DNA of 64,000 nucleotides, from positions 1 to 64,000 of the forward strand of contig NZ_JAOTID010000016.1 of NCBI RefSeq assembly GCF_026163695.1. The letters are read 5' to 3'. The notes beneath the pieces were generated by a model, which searched no databases, was not told the origin of the DNA, and was given only the letters and a program-made list of their open reading frames with translations. This stretch comes from Shumkonia mesophila (lineage in GTDB: Bacteria > Pseudomonadota > Alphaproteobacteria > Rhodospirillales > Shumkoniaceae). Below, piece by piece: positions 54,030 through 62,283 of the stretch; within the stretch, counting starts at the first letter, position 1, and each line of letters begins with the position of its first letter. A program made the position numbers and the translations under genes.

Positions 54030-54799
54030 CAGCAGGTGGCGACGATGAACAGCCGGCGGAAGGGGAACAGCGTGCGGCCGTCGGGGCGCGGCGGATAGGC
54101 GGCCAGCACCCGCTTGGCGTAGGTGTCGAGGAAGGCCTGGCGCTCCTCGCCCTCGAGCGCTTCGAGGAAGGGCCGGAGCGCCGTGCCCTTGGTGAACTCG
54201 ACCACCGGATTGTGGCCGTCCAGCACCTGCCAGTAGATGGTCTCCCACACCTCCAGGCGCAGCACGACCGGGCTCAGCCAGTCATAATAGGCCTCGGGCG
54301 CCGCCACCGGCTCGGGGCGCATCAGGGGCTTCAGCCGCGCCGCCCACGGACCGTTTTCGATGGTTTCCCTCATCAGGGCGTGCGACGGCTCGCGCTGGTT
54401 GCGCGGCATCTGCACGGCCAGCACGGCACCCGGCGCCAGCAGGCCGGCCAGGTGCGGGAACACGCTGGCGTGGTCGTCCAGCCATTGCAACGCCGCGTTG
54501 GAAAAGAACAGCTCGGCCGGCCTGGCCGGCCGCCATGTCCGAAGATCGGCCTCCTGCCACTGGATGGCGCCGCTCTCGCCGGCCTGGGCCTTGGCCAGCA
54601 TCTCGGGCGCGGAATCGACGCCAATGACCTCGGCCCCCGGCCAGCGCTCGGCCAGCAGCCGGGTGATGTTGCCGGCCCCGCAGCCGAGGTCGTAAACCAC
54701 CCTCGGCGCCTCCAGCGGCACCCGCGCCATGAGGTCGCGGGCCGGCCGCGACCGCTCGGTGGCGAATCGCAGATACTGAACGCTGTCCCAGGTAGCCAT
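54029..54799 (-). CDS. tam: Trans-aconitate 2-methyltransferase
   Basis: A 256-residue SAM methyltransferase. SAM-binding motif I is VVYDLGCGAGNITRLLAERWPGA in part (DLGCGAGN), and motif II and QWLDDHASVFPHLAGLLAPGG-like segments (FSNAALQWLDD) are family-typical. Tam methylates the citrate-cycle by-product trans-aconitate. The last codon and stop abut the repeat array. ATG 54799 has a G-rich region upstream. It is convergent with the rlmI-type gene. Confidence 0.9.
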   Translation of the reverse strand: MATWDSVQYLRFATERSRPARDLMARVPLEAPRVVYDLGCGAGNITRLLAERWPGAEVIGVDSAPEMLAKAQAGESGAIQWQEADLRTWRPARPAELFFSNAALQWLDDHASVFPHLAGLLAPGAVLAVQMPRNQREPSHALMRETIENGPWAARLKPLMRPEPVAAPEAYYDWLSPVVLRLEVWETIYWQVLDGHNPVVEFTKGTALRPFLEALEGEERQAFLDTYAKRVLAAYPPRPDGRTLFPFRRLFIVATC

Positions 54800-54869
54800 G
54801 CGCCGTCCCCCCCCTTTGCCGCTCCGACCTTCCCGTCATAGGACATCCGCCGGCCGGCGGCAACTGCGG

Positions 54870-55028
54870 GCTAGAGCATTTTGCGGCCACATGGAATCAC
54901 CCCTTTATTGGTCGTCATTCCCGCGAACGCGGGAATCCAGGGCAACCGCTCCGTCACTCGCCCTGGACCCCCGCGTTCGCGGGGGTGACGATGAAGAATG
55001 ATCCCGCCTGAGCGGAAAATGCTCTAGC
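54870..55028. repeat. 159-bp nested palindromic element (MITE/REP-like)
   Basis: Terminal inverted repeats CTAGAGCATTTT / AAAATGCTCTAG are perfect over 12-13 bp and continue imperfectly. Inside are two 30-bp arms (54913-54942 and 54961-54990, four mismatches), each containing CCCGCGAACGCGGG or its complement, the form of a REP seen in many Proteobacteria. The element lies between tam and the histidine kinase. There is no coding sequence. Confidence 0.85.
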
Positions 55029-55044
55029 GCGATGGTTGCGGGCC

Positions 55045-56472
55045 TCAGGCGCCGGCCGGCAGGTCGATCTCGAAGATGGCGCCGGTGGCGTCCGACCGGG
55101 CCAGGGTCGCCTCGCCGCCGTGCGCCTTGGCGATGTCGCGCACGATGACCAGGCCCAGCCCGGTGCCGCCCGCCCGGGCCGAGCCGACGAACGGCTGGAA
55201 CAGCCGCTCCCGGGCCCGCGGCGGCAGCCCGGGGCCGTCGTCGGCGACCCGAAGCACGACCCGCCCGGCGGCCCGGGAGGCCGTCAGCGTCAGGGTCTTG
55301 GCGCCGGCCTCGCCGGCGTTGCGGGCCAGGTTCTCGATCAGGCGCGTCAGCTGGCGGCGGTCGCCCTCCACCGTCAGGGCCGGCTCGATGTCGTTTTGCC
55401 AGGCGAGATCGAACACCCCCTGCTGGCGGGGGTCGCCCTCCGCCGCCATGCGCAGCGCGTCCTCGACGTCCTGCGCCAGCCCGTGCAGGTCGACCGCCGC
55501 CCGTTCGCTCTTGGCCACCCCGTCGCCGACGTAGTTCAGCGTCTGGCGGCACAGGTTGACGGCGGCGTCGATGGCGTTAAACAGCCGGGGCGTCACCTTC
55601 TGCACTTCGGGGTCGTCGATGTCGGCCAGGCGGTCGTGGACCAGCATGGCGGTGGCCAGGCTGTTGCGCAGGTCGTGGTTGATCTTGGCCACCGCGGCGC
55701 CCAGCGTGGCCAGCCGCTCCTTCTGCACCAGGGCGGCCCGCACGTCGCGCTGCATGACCGCCAGCTGGCGTTCGGCGACGCCCATCTCGTCGGCGCTCCC
55801 CGCCGGCACGATGATGCGCGTCTCGTCCTCGGGGTCCTCCTGGAAGCGGGCCATGCTGCCGGTGATGCGGCGCATCGGGCGGACCAGCAGCCATTGCAGG
55901 CTGAAATAGACGGCGCCCGCCGTGATCAGCGAGATGACGATGGAAAGGGCCAGGATGCGCACCGAATAGTCGTACATGGCGCGGCGCATCGGCGTCTCGT
56001 CGATCACCGTCTCGACCATGACGGCGGGGTCGCGCGGCGAATCGCCGACCACGCGCAGCACGCGGTTGTCCCGCTGGGCCAAGGTGCCGTAGGCGCCGGC
56101 CAGCCAGTGGACGGCCGCCATCTCGGTCAAGTCGACGGTGACGTCGATCCGGGGCGGCATGTCCTTGCTCAGCATCAGCACCCGGCGGTCGGGGCGCTTG
56201 AGCACGATGGCGTAGGCCCCGGCGTGGAACAGCAACTCGTCCTTGAGGGCGGGGCCGAGGGTGGCGTCCGAGGTGGCTTCCAGCGCGAGGGCCGCCAGAT
56301 GGGCCTGGGACACCGCCTCCTCCAGGTAGGACTTGCGGAAGCGCGAGATGGAAGGCGCATAGATAAGCAGCTCGGCCACCATGACGAAGGCGATGGTAAG
56401 CAGCAACAGCCGCGCCGACAGGCCGAAGATCACCGGCCGCCCGGGAGGAGAGGGAGGAGAGGGTTCCGTCAT
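55045..56472 (-). CDS. Sensor histidine kinase (HAMP, orphan)
   Basis: A 475-residue membrane kinase. A first membrane helix at about 18-40 and a periplasmic domain of about 130 residues are followed by a second helix near 170-195 and HAMP. The DHp box has H266 in VAKINHDLRNSLATAML, an unusual box related to HisKA variants. The ATPase domain has LARNAGEAG, DDGPGLPP and GGTGLGLVIVRDIAKAHGG. No response regulator is adjacent. A nested palindromic element lies just beyond its stop. Confidence 0.88.
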   Translation of the reverse strand: MTEPSPPSPPGRPVIFGLSARLLLLTIAFVMVAELLIYAPSISRFRKSYLEEAVSQAHLAALALEATSDATLGPALKDELLFHAGAYAIVLKRPDRRVLMLSKDMPPRIDVTVDLTEMAAVHWLAGAYGTLAQRDNRVLRVVGDSPRDPAVMVETVIDETPMRRAMYDYSVRILALSIVISLITAGAVYFSLQWLLVRPMRRITGSMARFQEDPEDETRIIVPAGSADEMGVAERQLAVMQRDVRAALVQKERLATLGAAVAKINHDLRNSLATAMLVHDRLADIDDPEVQKVTPRLFNAIDAAVNLCRQTLNYVGDGVAKSERAAVDLHGLAQDVEDALRMAAEGDPRQQGVFDLAWQNDIEPALTVEGDRRQLTRLIENLARNAGEAGAKTLTLTASRAAGRVVLRVADDGPGLPPRARERLFQPFVGSARAGGTGLGLVIVRDIAKAHGGEATLARSDATGAIFEIDLPAGA

Positions 56473-56545
56473 GCCCGAAGCCTACACCAGCCCCGGGCCA
56501 GCGGCCTAGCGGCGCGGGGGCGGGACACCCCCCTCAAAATCGGTT

Positions 56546-57037
56546 CTAGGCCACCCACAGGCCGCGCTTCCGGTGCCAGCCCTCGATGGATTCCTCGGGG
56601 TATTCGTCGAAGCAGGCGTCGTGGGGGCCGATCTGCGGCACCACCCAGGCCGGCTTGTAGGCCAGCATGAGGTGCACGCTTTCGGGCGGCACCGGCAGTT
56701 CGCTGTCGATGGCCGAGGCGAAGGGATGCACCAGCTCCGGCCAGGTCGGGTCGTAAAGCCACAGCGCGCTGGCGCAACGCTTGCAGAAATGGCGCTCTCC
56801 GGTGCTGACCTCGCAGGCGCCGCCGCGTTCGAGTTCGGCGCGATAGACGGACAGCGCCTCGCGGCCCTCGACCGTGAGCGTCTCGTTCACCGCCCCCAGG
56901 TTGATGGCATAGCCGCCGCCCCCCGCCGTCTTGCGGCAGATCGAGCAATAGCAGCGCATGAAGGGCTGCGGCGTGTGGCTCAAGACCGTGAAGCGGACGG
57001 CGCCGCACCGGCAGCCGCCTTCAAGGGTGATCGGCAT
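56546..57037 (-). CDS. GFA family (CENP-V/GFA-like) zinc protein
   Basis: A 163-residue protein of the glutathione-dependent formaldehyde-activating (GFA) family. The zinc Cys motifs GGCRCGAVRF, CYCSICRK and HFCKRCASALW are complete. Family members carry structural and catalytic zinc; only some act on glutathione adducts. AGGAGG precedes the ATG. It is upstream of the orphan kinase on the same strand and divergent from the beta-lactamase-fold gene. Confidence 0.9.
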   Translation of the reverse strand: MPITLEGGCRCGAVRFTVLSHTPQPFMRCYCSICRKTAGGGGYAINLGAVNETLTVEGREALSVYRAELERGGACEVSTGERHFCKRCASALWLYDPTWPELVHPFASAIDSELPVPPESVHLMLAYKPAWVVPQIGPHDACFDEYPEESIEGWHRKRGLWVA

Positions 57038-57262
57038 CGGCTCCTCCTGTCGCCACGGACGGACAGAAGAAACGTGGCGACGGCGCGCGGGTTCCGCCAG
57101 AGCGCCCGTGCGAGAATCCCCTTCGAAACAGGCAAGTGGCCGCTTGCGCTTCCGATGCGTCGCGCGAATCTGCTTTAATCGGGTTGAGGTGGCCCCGGCA
57201 CCGGCCTTCGCATTGCCGGAGGGGCTGACACGACGCCCGATGGGCGCCTGGAAGTGACGGGA

Positions 57263-58159
57263 ATGGCGGACATCTACAGCGCGGTCGTGGATGCAAGGGG
57301 CCGTCTACGGGATGAGGCCTCAAGGGCCATCGTTCCCTGGTGGAGCTTCACCAAAACGCTGATTGCCGCCTGTGCGCTGCGGCTGGTGGAGGACGGTCGC
57401 CTCGCCCTCGACGCGCCCCTCGCCGACAGGGGCTACACGCTCCGCGCGCTGCTTCAGCACCGTGCCGGCGTCGGCGATTATGGCAACTTGCCGGAGTACC
57501 ACGCGGCCGTCGCACGCGGCGGTGAGCCCTGGGCCGACGCCGAGGTCTTCACCCGCGTTCCGGCCGACCGCCTCCTTTTCGCGCCGGGGACAGGCTGGGC
57601 CTACTCAAACGTCGGGTACCTCATCGTCCGTCGCCTGATCGAGGAAACCTGCGGTGCCGGTCTGGGAGCGACGCTGCACGCGCTGGTTCTGGCCCCCCTC
57701 GGCCTTCAGGCTTCCCGGCTTGCCGAGACCCGGGCGGACATGCGCACGACCGTGTTCGAGGGTGGGCAGGACTACCATCCGGGATGGGCCTTCCACGGCA
57801 TCGTCGTCGGGCCGGTCGCGGAGGCGGCGCTGGCTCTCCACCGCCTTCTGAACGGCGACCTGCTGGCTCCTGCCTCCCGCGCGGCGCTGCTGGACCGCCA
57901 CGCGATCGGCGGCCCCGTGGATGGGCGACCCTGGTTGACGGCGGGCTATGGCCTCGGGTTGATGACGGGAGCGATGCAGCGTCCCGGCATGGCCGAGCCG
58001 ATCCGGGTCGCCGGTCACTCCGCGGGCGGTCCTGGAAGCGTCGGTGCGGTCTACCAAAGCATCGGCGACGGCCGAGGCCGCACGGTCGCCGTCTTTGCCG
58101 CCGGATCGGACGGCGGCAGCGCGGAAGACCACGCGCTCGAAAAGCTGATCGCGGCCTGA
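57263..58159 (+). CDS. Serine hydrolase of the beta-lactamase/penicillin-binding fold
   Basis: A protein of about 298 residues. The SxxK motif is S28-F-T-K31 in WWSFTKTL, the Tyr motif is YSN in GWAYSNVGY, and the third motif region has GHSAGGPG, as in class C-like esterases. No signal peptide is visible and the catalytic Ser is only 28 residues from the N-terminus, so it is probably cytoplasmic. The start is uncertain: ATG 57263, or GTG 57254. The natural substrate is unknown, and resistance activity should not be assumed. Confidence 0.82.
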   Translation: MADIYSAVVDARGRLRDEASRAIVPWWSFTKTLIAACALRLVEDGRLALDAPLADRGYTLRALLQHRAGVGDYGNLPEYHAAVARGGEPWADAEVFTRVPADRLLFAPGTGWAYSNVGYLIVRRLIEETCGAGLGATLHALVLAPLGLQASRLAETRADMRTTVFEGGQDYHPGWAFHGIVVGPVAEAALALHRLLNGDLLAPASRAALLDRHAIGGPVDGRPWLTAGYGLGLMTGAMQRPGMAEPIRVAGHSAGGPGSVGAVYQSIGDGRGRTVAVFAAGSDGGSAEDHALEKLIAA

Positions 58160-58180
58160 CGCAACCGCATGACAGACCCC

Positions 58181-58654
58181 CTAGGGACGCCACATTCCGG
58201 CGCCGGCCGCCCGCGCCGCCGCCTCCTCCTCGGCATAGCCGGGCGAGGCGGCGGGGGAGGCCCGGGCCCAGCCCTCGCGCACCATGATGGCATTGAGGTC
58301 GTAGGGGCCGGCGAAACAGACGGCGACGATGCGCCCGGCGGCGTCCGTCCCCTTCGCCTCGCAGCGTAGCCAGTGTTCGGCCGTCGCGTAGGCCAGCGCG
58401 AAGGCGGCGTTCTCGCCACACGGCCAGGGGGTGCCGCCGGCCGTGCAGGTCTCTCCGCTTTCCGGGGCGTCGAGGCCGTAAAGGCGGATCGCCTGGCCGC
58501 CCACCTCCAGGGTGTCGCCATCGATGACGCGGGCCTTGCCGACGATCTCCGGGGCGGCCTGGGCCAGCCGCGCCGGGCCGCCGCCCGCCGACGAGGGCAG
58601 GCAAACGACGGCGGCGCACAGGCCGAGAATGACACCGGCGGTCAGGCGGAGCAT
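58181..58654 (-). CDS. Thermonuclease-like (SNase fold) secreted protein
   Basis: A 157-residue protein with a signal peptide (about residues 1-25). The SNase-like core shows KARVIDGDTLEVGGQAIRLYGLDAPE, here seen as VIDGDTLEV and RLYGLDAPE, the calcium and catalytic Arg/Glu regions. The domain is shorter than Staphylococcus nuclease. It has Cys residues in SGETCTAGG, WPCG, LRCEA and AVCFA that could pair. The upstream region contains three phased 10-bp repeats (described separately). Confidence 0.82.
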   Translation of the reverse strand: MLRLTAGVILGLCAAVVCLPSSAGGGPARLAQAAPEIVGKARVIDGDTLEVGGQAIRLYGLDAPESGETCTAGGTPWPCGENAAFALAYATAEHWLRCEAKGTDAAGRIVAVCFAGPYDLNAIMVREGWARASPAASPGYAEEEAAARAAGAGMWRP

Positions 58655-58938
58655 GGGGCTGAGTGTACCACCGCTTGCCCTCTTGCGGAGATTGCCGTCC
58701 CTGCCCGACCCGATTTCGCCGGTTGATATTTTCCCGTTATAGGTATATATTCTGATTACTAGGTTTTTTAGCGCGTTACCCCCCGAACCCCTTGGCGCCA
58801 AACGAGAAAACGGCGAAATGACGACAGATGACGACAAATGATGACAATCCTATCGCCGAATCCGCGTTTTTCGCTGCGTCTTCAGCGAGTTGCGCAAATA
58901 CGGCGTATCCGGGCCCGCCTCGTTTTGCCCGCCGCCGC
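58655..58938. promoter_or_regulatory. Intergenic region with three phased 10-bp direct repeats
   Basis: This 284-bp gap holds no gene. At 58818-58847 three 10-bp units ATGACGACAG, ATGACGACAA and ATGATGACAA follow each other, one helical turn apart. Closer to the nuclease gene an A/T-rich zone (58726-58772) could be its minus-strand promoter. The repeats may bind a regulator. Confidence 0.4.
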
Positions 58939-60372
58939 TCAGCCGAAGCGGGACAGGAAGCGCACCAGTTTGCGGGTGCGCGGGGCAAACAGGGTGGGGG
59001 TGTAGAAGCTGCCGGCGGCGCGCTTGTTGACCTCGCCCAATGTCGGATAGGGGGCGATCATGGCGGCCACGGCGCCCACCTTGAGCTTTTGGGCGATGGC
59101 CAGAATCCAGGTCTGGATGGTTTCCCCGGCGTGGGTGCCGGCGATGCCGGCCCCGAGGATGCGGCCGCCCTTCGTCGCCACCACCTTGATCAGGCCGTCG
59201 GTTTCGCCTTCGGCCTGGGCGCGGTCGTTCTCGGCATAGGTCCAGCGCAGGATGCGAAGCTCGCCCTCCGCCATGGTGGCGCGGGCCGCCGCCTCGGTGA
59301 GGCCGACCTGGGCCAGTTCCGGACTGGTGTAGGTCACCCACGGCACGGCCCGCGTGTCGACCTTGGCCGGCAGCCGGAACAGCGCGTTGCGGATGACGAT
59401 GCCGGCGTGATAGCCGGCCATGTGGGTGAACTGGTAGCCCCCGGTCACGTCGCCCACCGCGAAGACCCGCCGGTTGGTCGTGCGCAGGCGGGCATCCACG
59501 GCGATGCCTTTGGCCGTATAGGCGATGCCTGCGGCTTCCAGGTCCAGCCCGCCGACGGTCGGGCGCCGCCCGGCCGCCACCAGGATGTGCGAGCCCTCGA
59601 TATCGCCGGCGGCGCCGTCCTCGGCGGCGAAGCGCACGCGCACGCCCCGGGGCGTCTTCTCGACGGCGCTCACCGTCACCCCTTCCCGGAGGTCGACGCC
59701 CTCGGCGATCAGGCGGCGGCGCACCACGTCCACCAGCTCGGGGTCGTCCTTGGGCAGGATGGCGCCCTTTTGCAGGACGCTGACAGCCACCCCCAGCTGG
59801 CGGTGGGCCTGGGCCATCTCGATGCCGATGGGGCCGCCGCCGACGATCACCAGATGGGTCGGCAGGGCGCCGGCCGCGAAGATCGTTTCGTTGGTGAAAT
59901 AAGGCGCTTCGGCCAAGCCGGGGATGGGCGGCACGAAGGGCGAGGAGCCGGTGGCGACCACGAAACGGCGGGCCTTGACCCGGGTGTCGCCGGCCTCGAT
60001 CTCGCCGGGCCCGGTGAAGCGGGCGGCGGCGGCGATCACGGTGACGCCCAGGCCCTCGAAGCGTTCCGCCGAATCGATGGGGGCGATGGCGGCGATGGTG
60101 CCGTGCACGCGGGCGTACACGGCTGCGGCGTCGACGGCGGGCCGGCCGGCCGTCACCCCATAGGCGGGCGCGCGGCGCACCGCCTGGGCGGCGTGGCCGC
60201 AGGCCAGCAGGGCCTTGGACGGCACGCAGCCGTAATTGAGGCAGTCGCCGCCCATCCGGCCCTTCTCGACCAGCACGGTCCGGGCCCCCATCTGCGAGGC
60301 GCCGGCCGCCACCGAAAGGCCGCCGGAGCCGCCGCCGATGACGCAGATGTCGGCTTCGATGGATTTCGCCAT
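58939..60372 (-). CDS. FAD-dependent pyridine-nucleotide-disulfide oxidoreductase (MerA/dihydrolipoyl dehydrogenase-like)
   Basis: A 477-residue flavoprotein. The FAD motif VIGGGSGGLSVAAG and the redox-active pair C44/C49 (GGDCLNYGCVPSKAL) are intact. The NAD motif VIVGGGPIGIEMA and AVGDVTGG follow. The C-terminal base region reads APYPTLGE, where dihydrolipoyl dehydrogenase and glutathione reductase have HAHPT or similar, so the catalytic His is missing. There is no mercury-binding Cys pair at the C-terminus. The gene is next to a TVP38 membrane protein, a pairing common in bacteria. Confidence 0.88.
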   Translation of the reverse strand: MAKSIEADICVIGGGSGGLSVAAGASQMGARTVLVEKGRMGGDCLNYGCVPSKALLACGHAAQAVRRAPAYGVTAGRPAVDAAAVYARVHGTIAAIAPIDSAERFEGLGVTVIAAAARFTGPGEIEAGDTRVKARRFVVATGSSPFVPPIPGLAEAPYFTNETIFAAGALPTHLVIVGGGPIGIEMAQAHRQLGVAVSVLQKGAILPKDDPELVDVVRRRLIAEGVDLREGVTVSAVEKTPRGVRVRFAAEDGAAGDIEGSHILVAAGRRPTVGGLDLEAAGIAYTAKGIAVDARLRTTNRRVFAVGDVTGGYQFTHMAGYHAGIVIRNALFRLPAKVDTRAVPWVTYTSPELAQVGLTEAAARATMAEGELRILRWTYAENDRAQAEGETDGLIKVVATKGGRILGAGIAGTHAGETIQTWILAIAQKLKVGAVAAMIAPYPTLGEVNKRAAGSFYTPTLFAPRTRKLVRFLSRFG

Positions 60373-60414
60373 GGCTTCCTCCCCCGGGGGATTGTCCGGG
60401 CCGCGCGGCCGGGT

Positions 60415-61146
60415 TCAGGCGGCGCGCGCCTTGATCTTCTTGTAGACGACGGGAGCCAGGGCCAGCAAGGCGAGGCCGACCAGCGCGCCGACGATCTCGG
60501 GGGTCAGCACGCCGGCGAGGCTCAGTTCCCGGTTGGCGTCGAGAATGCTGCCCAGCCCGGCCCCGAACACGGCGAAGACGGCGGTGCCGGGAATGATGCC
60601 GAAGAAGGTGCCAAGGACGAAGGTGCGCAGGCGCACCCCCAGGAAGGCCGGGGCGAGGTTGACCAGCCAGAACGGGAACAGCGGCACCAGGCGGAGCACC
60701 AGCATGTAGCTGAGTTCGTTCTCGCAAAAGCCGGCCCGCATGCGCTGGATGCCGGCACCGGCCCGCTTGCGCAGGCAGTCGCCCAGCGCGAAGCGGGCGA
60801 CCAGGAACAGGGCCGTCGCCCCCGCCGTAGCGCCGACCACCACCAGGCCGGTGCCGGCGGCGGCACCGAACACGAAGCCGCCGGTCAGCGTCATCAGGGT
60901 GCCGGACGGCGGCAGCAGCACGATGCCGGCGGCATAGACGGCGACGAAAACGAGGGCGGCCAGCACGGCATGGGCGTCCACCCAGGCCAGCAGCCCGCCG
61001 CGATGGGCGCGCAGGGCCTCGAAGGTGAGATAGCGGTGCAGCCCCGAGGCGAAGAAGGCGGCCGCCACCAGGGCGAGCAGAACGACCGGCAGCAACCGCC
61101 AGGCGAGCCCGCGCCTTGCCGACGTCCCGGCGTCGATTTTGGTCAT
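60415..61146 (-). CDS. TVP38/TMEM64 family membrane protein
   Basis: A 243-residue membrane protein with five to six helices and the VTT/SNARE-associated (DedA-like) domain. Signatures are GFVFGAAAGTGLVVVGATAGATALFLVARF, seen in part as GGFVFGAAAGTG, and LRLVPLFPFWLVNLAPAFLGV. It is 42 bp upstream of the flavoprotein gene, with the same orientation, so the two likely work together, possibly in membrane lipid or thiol redox functions. ATG 61146 is preferred because GGGGGA is 7-8 nt upstream; ATG 61155 and GTG 61164 are in frame. Confidence 0.85.
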   Translation of the reverse strand: MTKIDAGTSARRGLAWRLLPVVLLALVAAAFFASGLHRYLTFEALRAHRGGLLAWVDAHAVLAALVFVAVYAAGIVLLPPSGTLMTLTGGFVFGAAAGTGLVVVGATAGATALFLVARFALGDCLRKRAGAGIQRMRAGFCENELSYMLVLRLVPLFPFWLVNLAPAFLGVRLRTFVLGTFFGIIPGTAVFAVFGAGLGSILDANRELSLAGVLTPEIVGALVGLALLALAPVVYKKIKARAA

Positions 61147-61307
61147 GGCGTCCATCCCCCGCACTCCCTACGAAAAAAACCTTGGGCGCCGGCCGCACCG
61201 CCCGGCTGGCCCTGGATATGAGGCCCATGGCCGGCCCCAGCCAGTAAACTGTGCGTGACCCGCCCGTGAGCCGGCCGGGCGGGCCGGCGGCGGATGCACC
61301 GCCGGCG

Positions 61308-61336
61308 TTGACTTCCCTTGGCCGAGTCCGTATACA
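61308..61336 (+). promoter_or_regulatory. Sigma-70 promoter of rpmH-rnpA
   Basis: TTGACT (61308-61313) and TATACA (61331-61336) are 17 bases apart. The start would be near 61343, about 24 nt before the rpmH GTG. No DnaA-box cluster is visible in this gap, so it is not marked as an origin. Confidence 0.65.
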
Positions 61337-61366
61337 GCGGGCCGGTTTTTGGTCGGAGATGACCCT

Positions 61367-61501
61367 GTGAAACGGACTTATCAGCCTAGCAACCTCATTC
61401 GCAAACGCCGCCACGGATTCCGTGCGCGCATGGCAACCGTCGGTGGCCGTCGGGTGCTCGCCAGTCGTCGCGCCAAGGGACGCAAACGCCTGTCGGCGTG
61501 A
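61367..61501 (+). CDS. rpmH: Ribosomal protein bL34
   Basis: A 44-residue basic protein starting at [20 protein letters not shown], then [10 protein letters not shown] and [11 protein letters not shown]. This is the full bL34 consensus length. It is a large-subunit ribosomal protein and the first gene of the conserved rpmH-rnpA-yidD-yidC block. It starts just 24 nt from its predicted transcription start. Confidence 0.97.
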   Translation: MKRTYQPSNLIRKRRHGFRARMATVGGRRVLASRRAKGRKRLSA

Positions 61502-61508
61502 CGAGGCC

Positions 61509-61913
61509 ATGTCGCCCGCGGTCCTTCGCCTGAAGCGACGGCCGGAATTCCTGCGCGTCGCCGCCTCTGGGCGACGCTGGGTCACCCCCGGCCTGATCCT
61601 GCAGGCCAGGCGCCAGCCGGCCGGCGTGGCCACGGACGCCCAGGCGCCCGCCGTGCGAATCGGCTTCACGGTCAGCCGCAAGGTCGGCAACGCGGTGGCC
61701 CGTAACCGGGCGCGCCGGCGCCTGCGGGCTGCCGTCGAGCGCGTGGTGGCCGCCCATGCCAGGGGCGGGCAGGACTATGTGGTGATCGGCCGCGCGGGGA
61801 CGCTGCGCAGGCCGTTCGATGCATTGGTGGCCGACCTGGAAGCGGCCTTGCGGCGCCTGGACGCCTATTGTCCCGACCGCCCGGACGACGACACTGCCCG
61901 CCCGCCCGCGTGA
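61509..61913 (+). CDS. rnpA: Ribonuclease P protein component
   Basis: A 134-residue basic protein. The RNase P signature is [27 protein letters not shown], shown in part as [13 protein letters not shown]. It helps the RNA subunit mature tRNA 5' ends. ATG 61509 lies 7 bp after rpmH and gives the normal start; the in-frame upstream part is an overlap with rpmH. A C-terminal Asp/Pro/Ala tail is extra. Confidence 0.95.
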   Translation: MSPAVLRLKRRPEFLRVAASGRRWVTPGLILQARRQPAGVATDAQAPAVRIGFTVSRKVGNAVARNRARRRLRAAVERVVAAHARGGQDYVVIGRAGTLRRPFDALVADLEAALRRLDAYCPDRPDDDTARPPA

Positions 61914-61941
61914 GGCGATCGGGCAAGCGGAAGCGAAAGCG

Positions 61942-62238
61942 ATGAACCTACCACGCAGGCTGCTTTGGGGACTGGTGCGCGGCTACCAGCTGTTCATTTC
62001 CCCTGTCCTGCCGGGAAGCTGCCGCTATGAGCCGTCGTGCTCGGCCTACGCCGCCGAGGCCATCATGCGCCACGGCGCGATGCGGGGCGGCTGGCTGGCG
62101 GCCAAGCGCATCGCCCGCTGCCATCCCTTCGGCGGCTGGGGCTATGACCCCGTTCCCGGCCTTGACCCCCACACCGCAATCCATGCCGGCGGCGATCGGC
62201 CGGGCCCCGGGGGCGCCGGCTGCCCCCATGTCCACTGA
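61942..62238 (+). CDS. yidD: Membrane protein insertion efficiency factor YidD
   Basis: A 98-residue protein with the YidD core: [21 protein letters not shown] with paired Cys, then [16 protein letters not shown] and GYDPVP. It assists YidC-mediated membrane insertion. A Gly/Pro-rich tail follows. It is placed between rnpA and yidC as in most bacteria. Confidence 0.94.
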   Translation: MNLPRRLLWGLVRGYQLFISPVLPGSCRYEPSCSAYAAEAIMRHGAMRGGWLAAKRIARCHPFGGWGYDPVPGLDPHTAIHAGGDRPGPGGAGCPHVH

Positions 62239-62283
62239 CCCCGCCCAACGACCAGGACCCTTTCGGAGGACGAACGGAAAGCA

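Noticed and set aside
58939-60372. Mercuric reductase (merA) and mercury resistance
   Set aside because: There is no N-terminal heavy-metal domain, no C-terminal Cys pair and no merR/merT neighbours.
61165-61366. Replication origin next to rpmH
   Set aside because: No DnaA-box cluster or AT-rich unwinding element is visible, and in alphaproteobacteria the origin is often not at rpmH.
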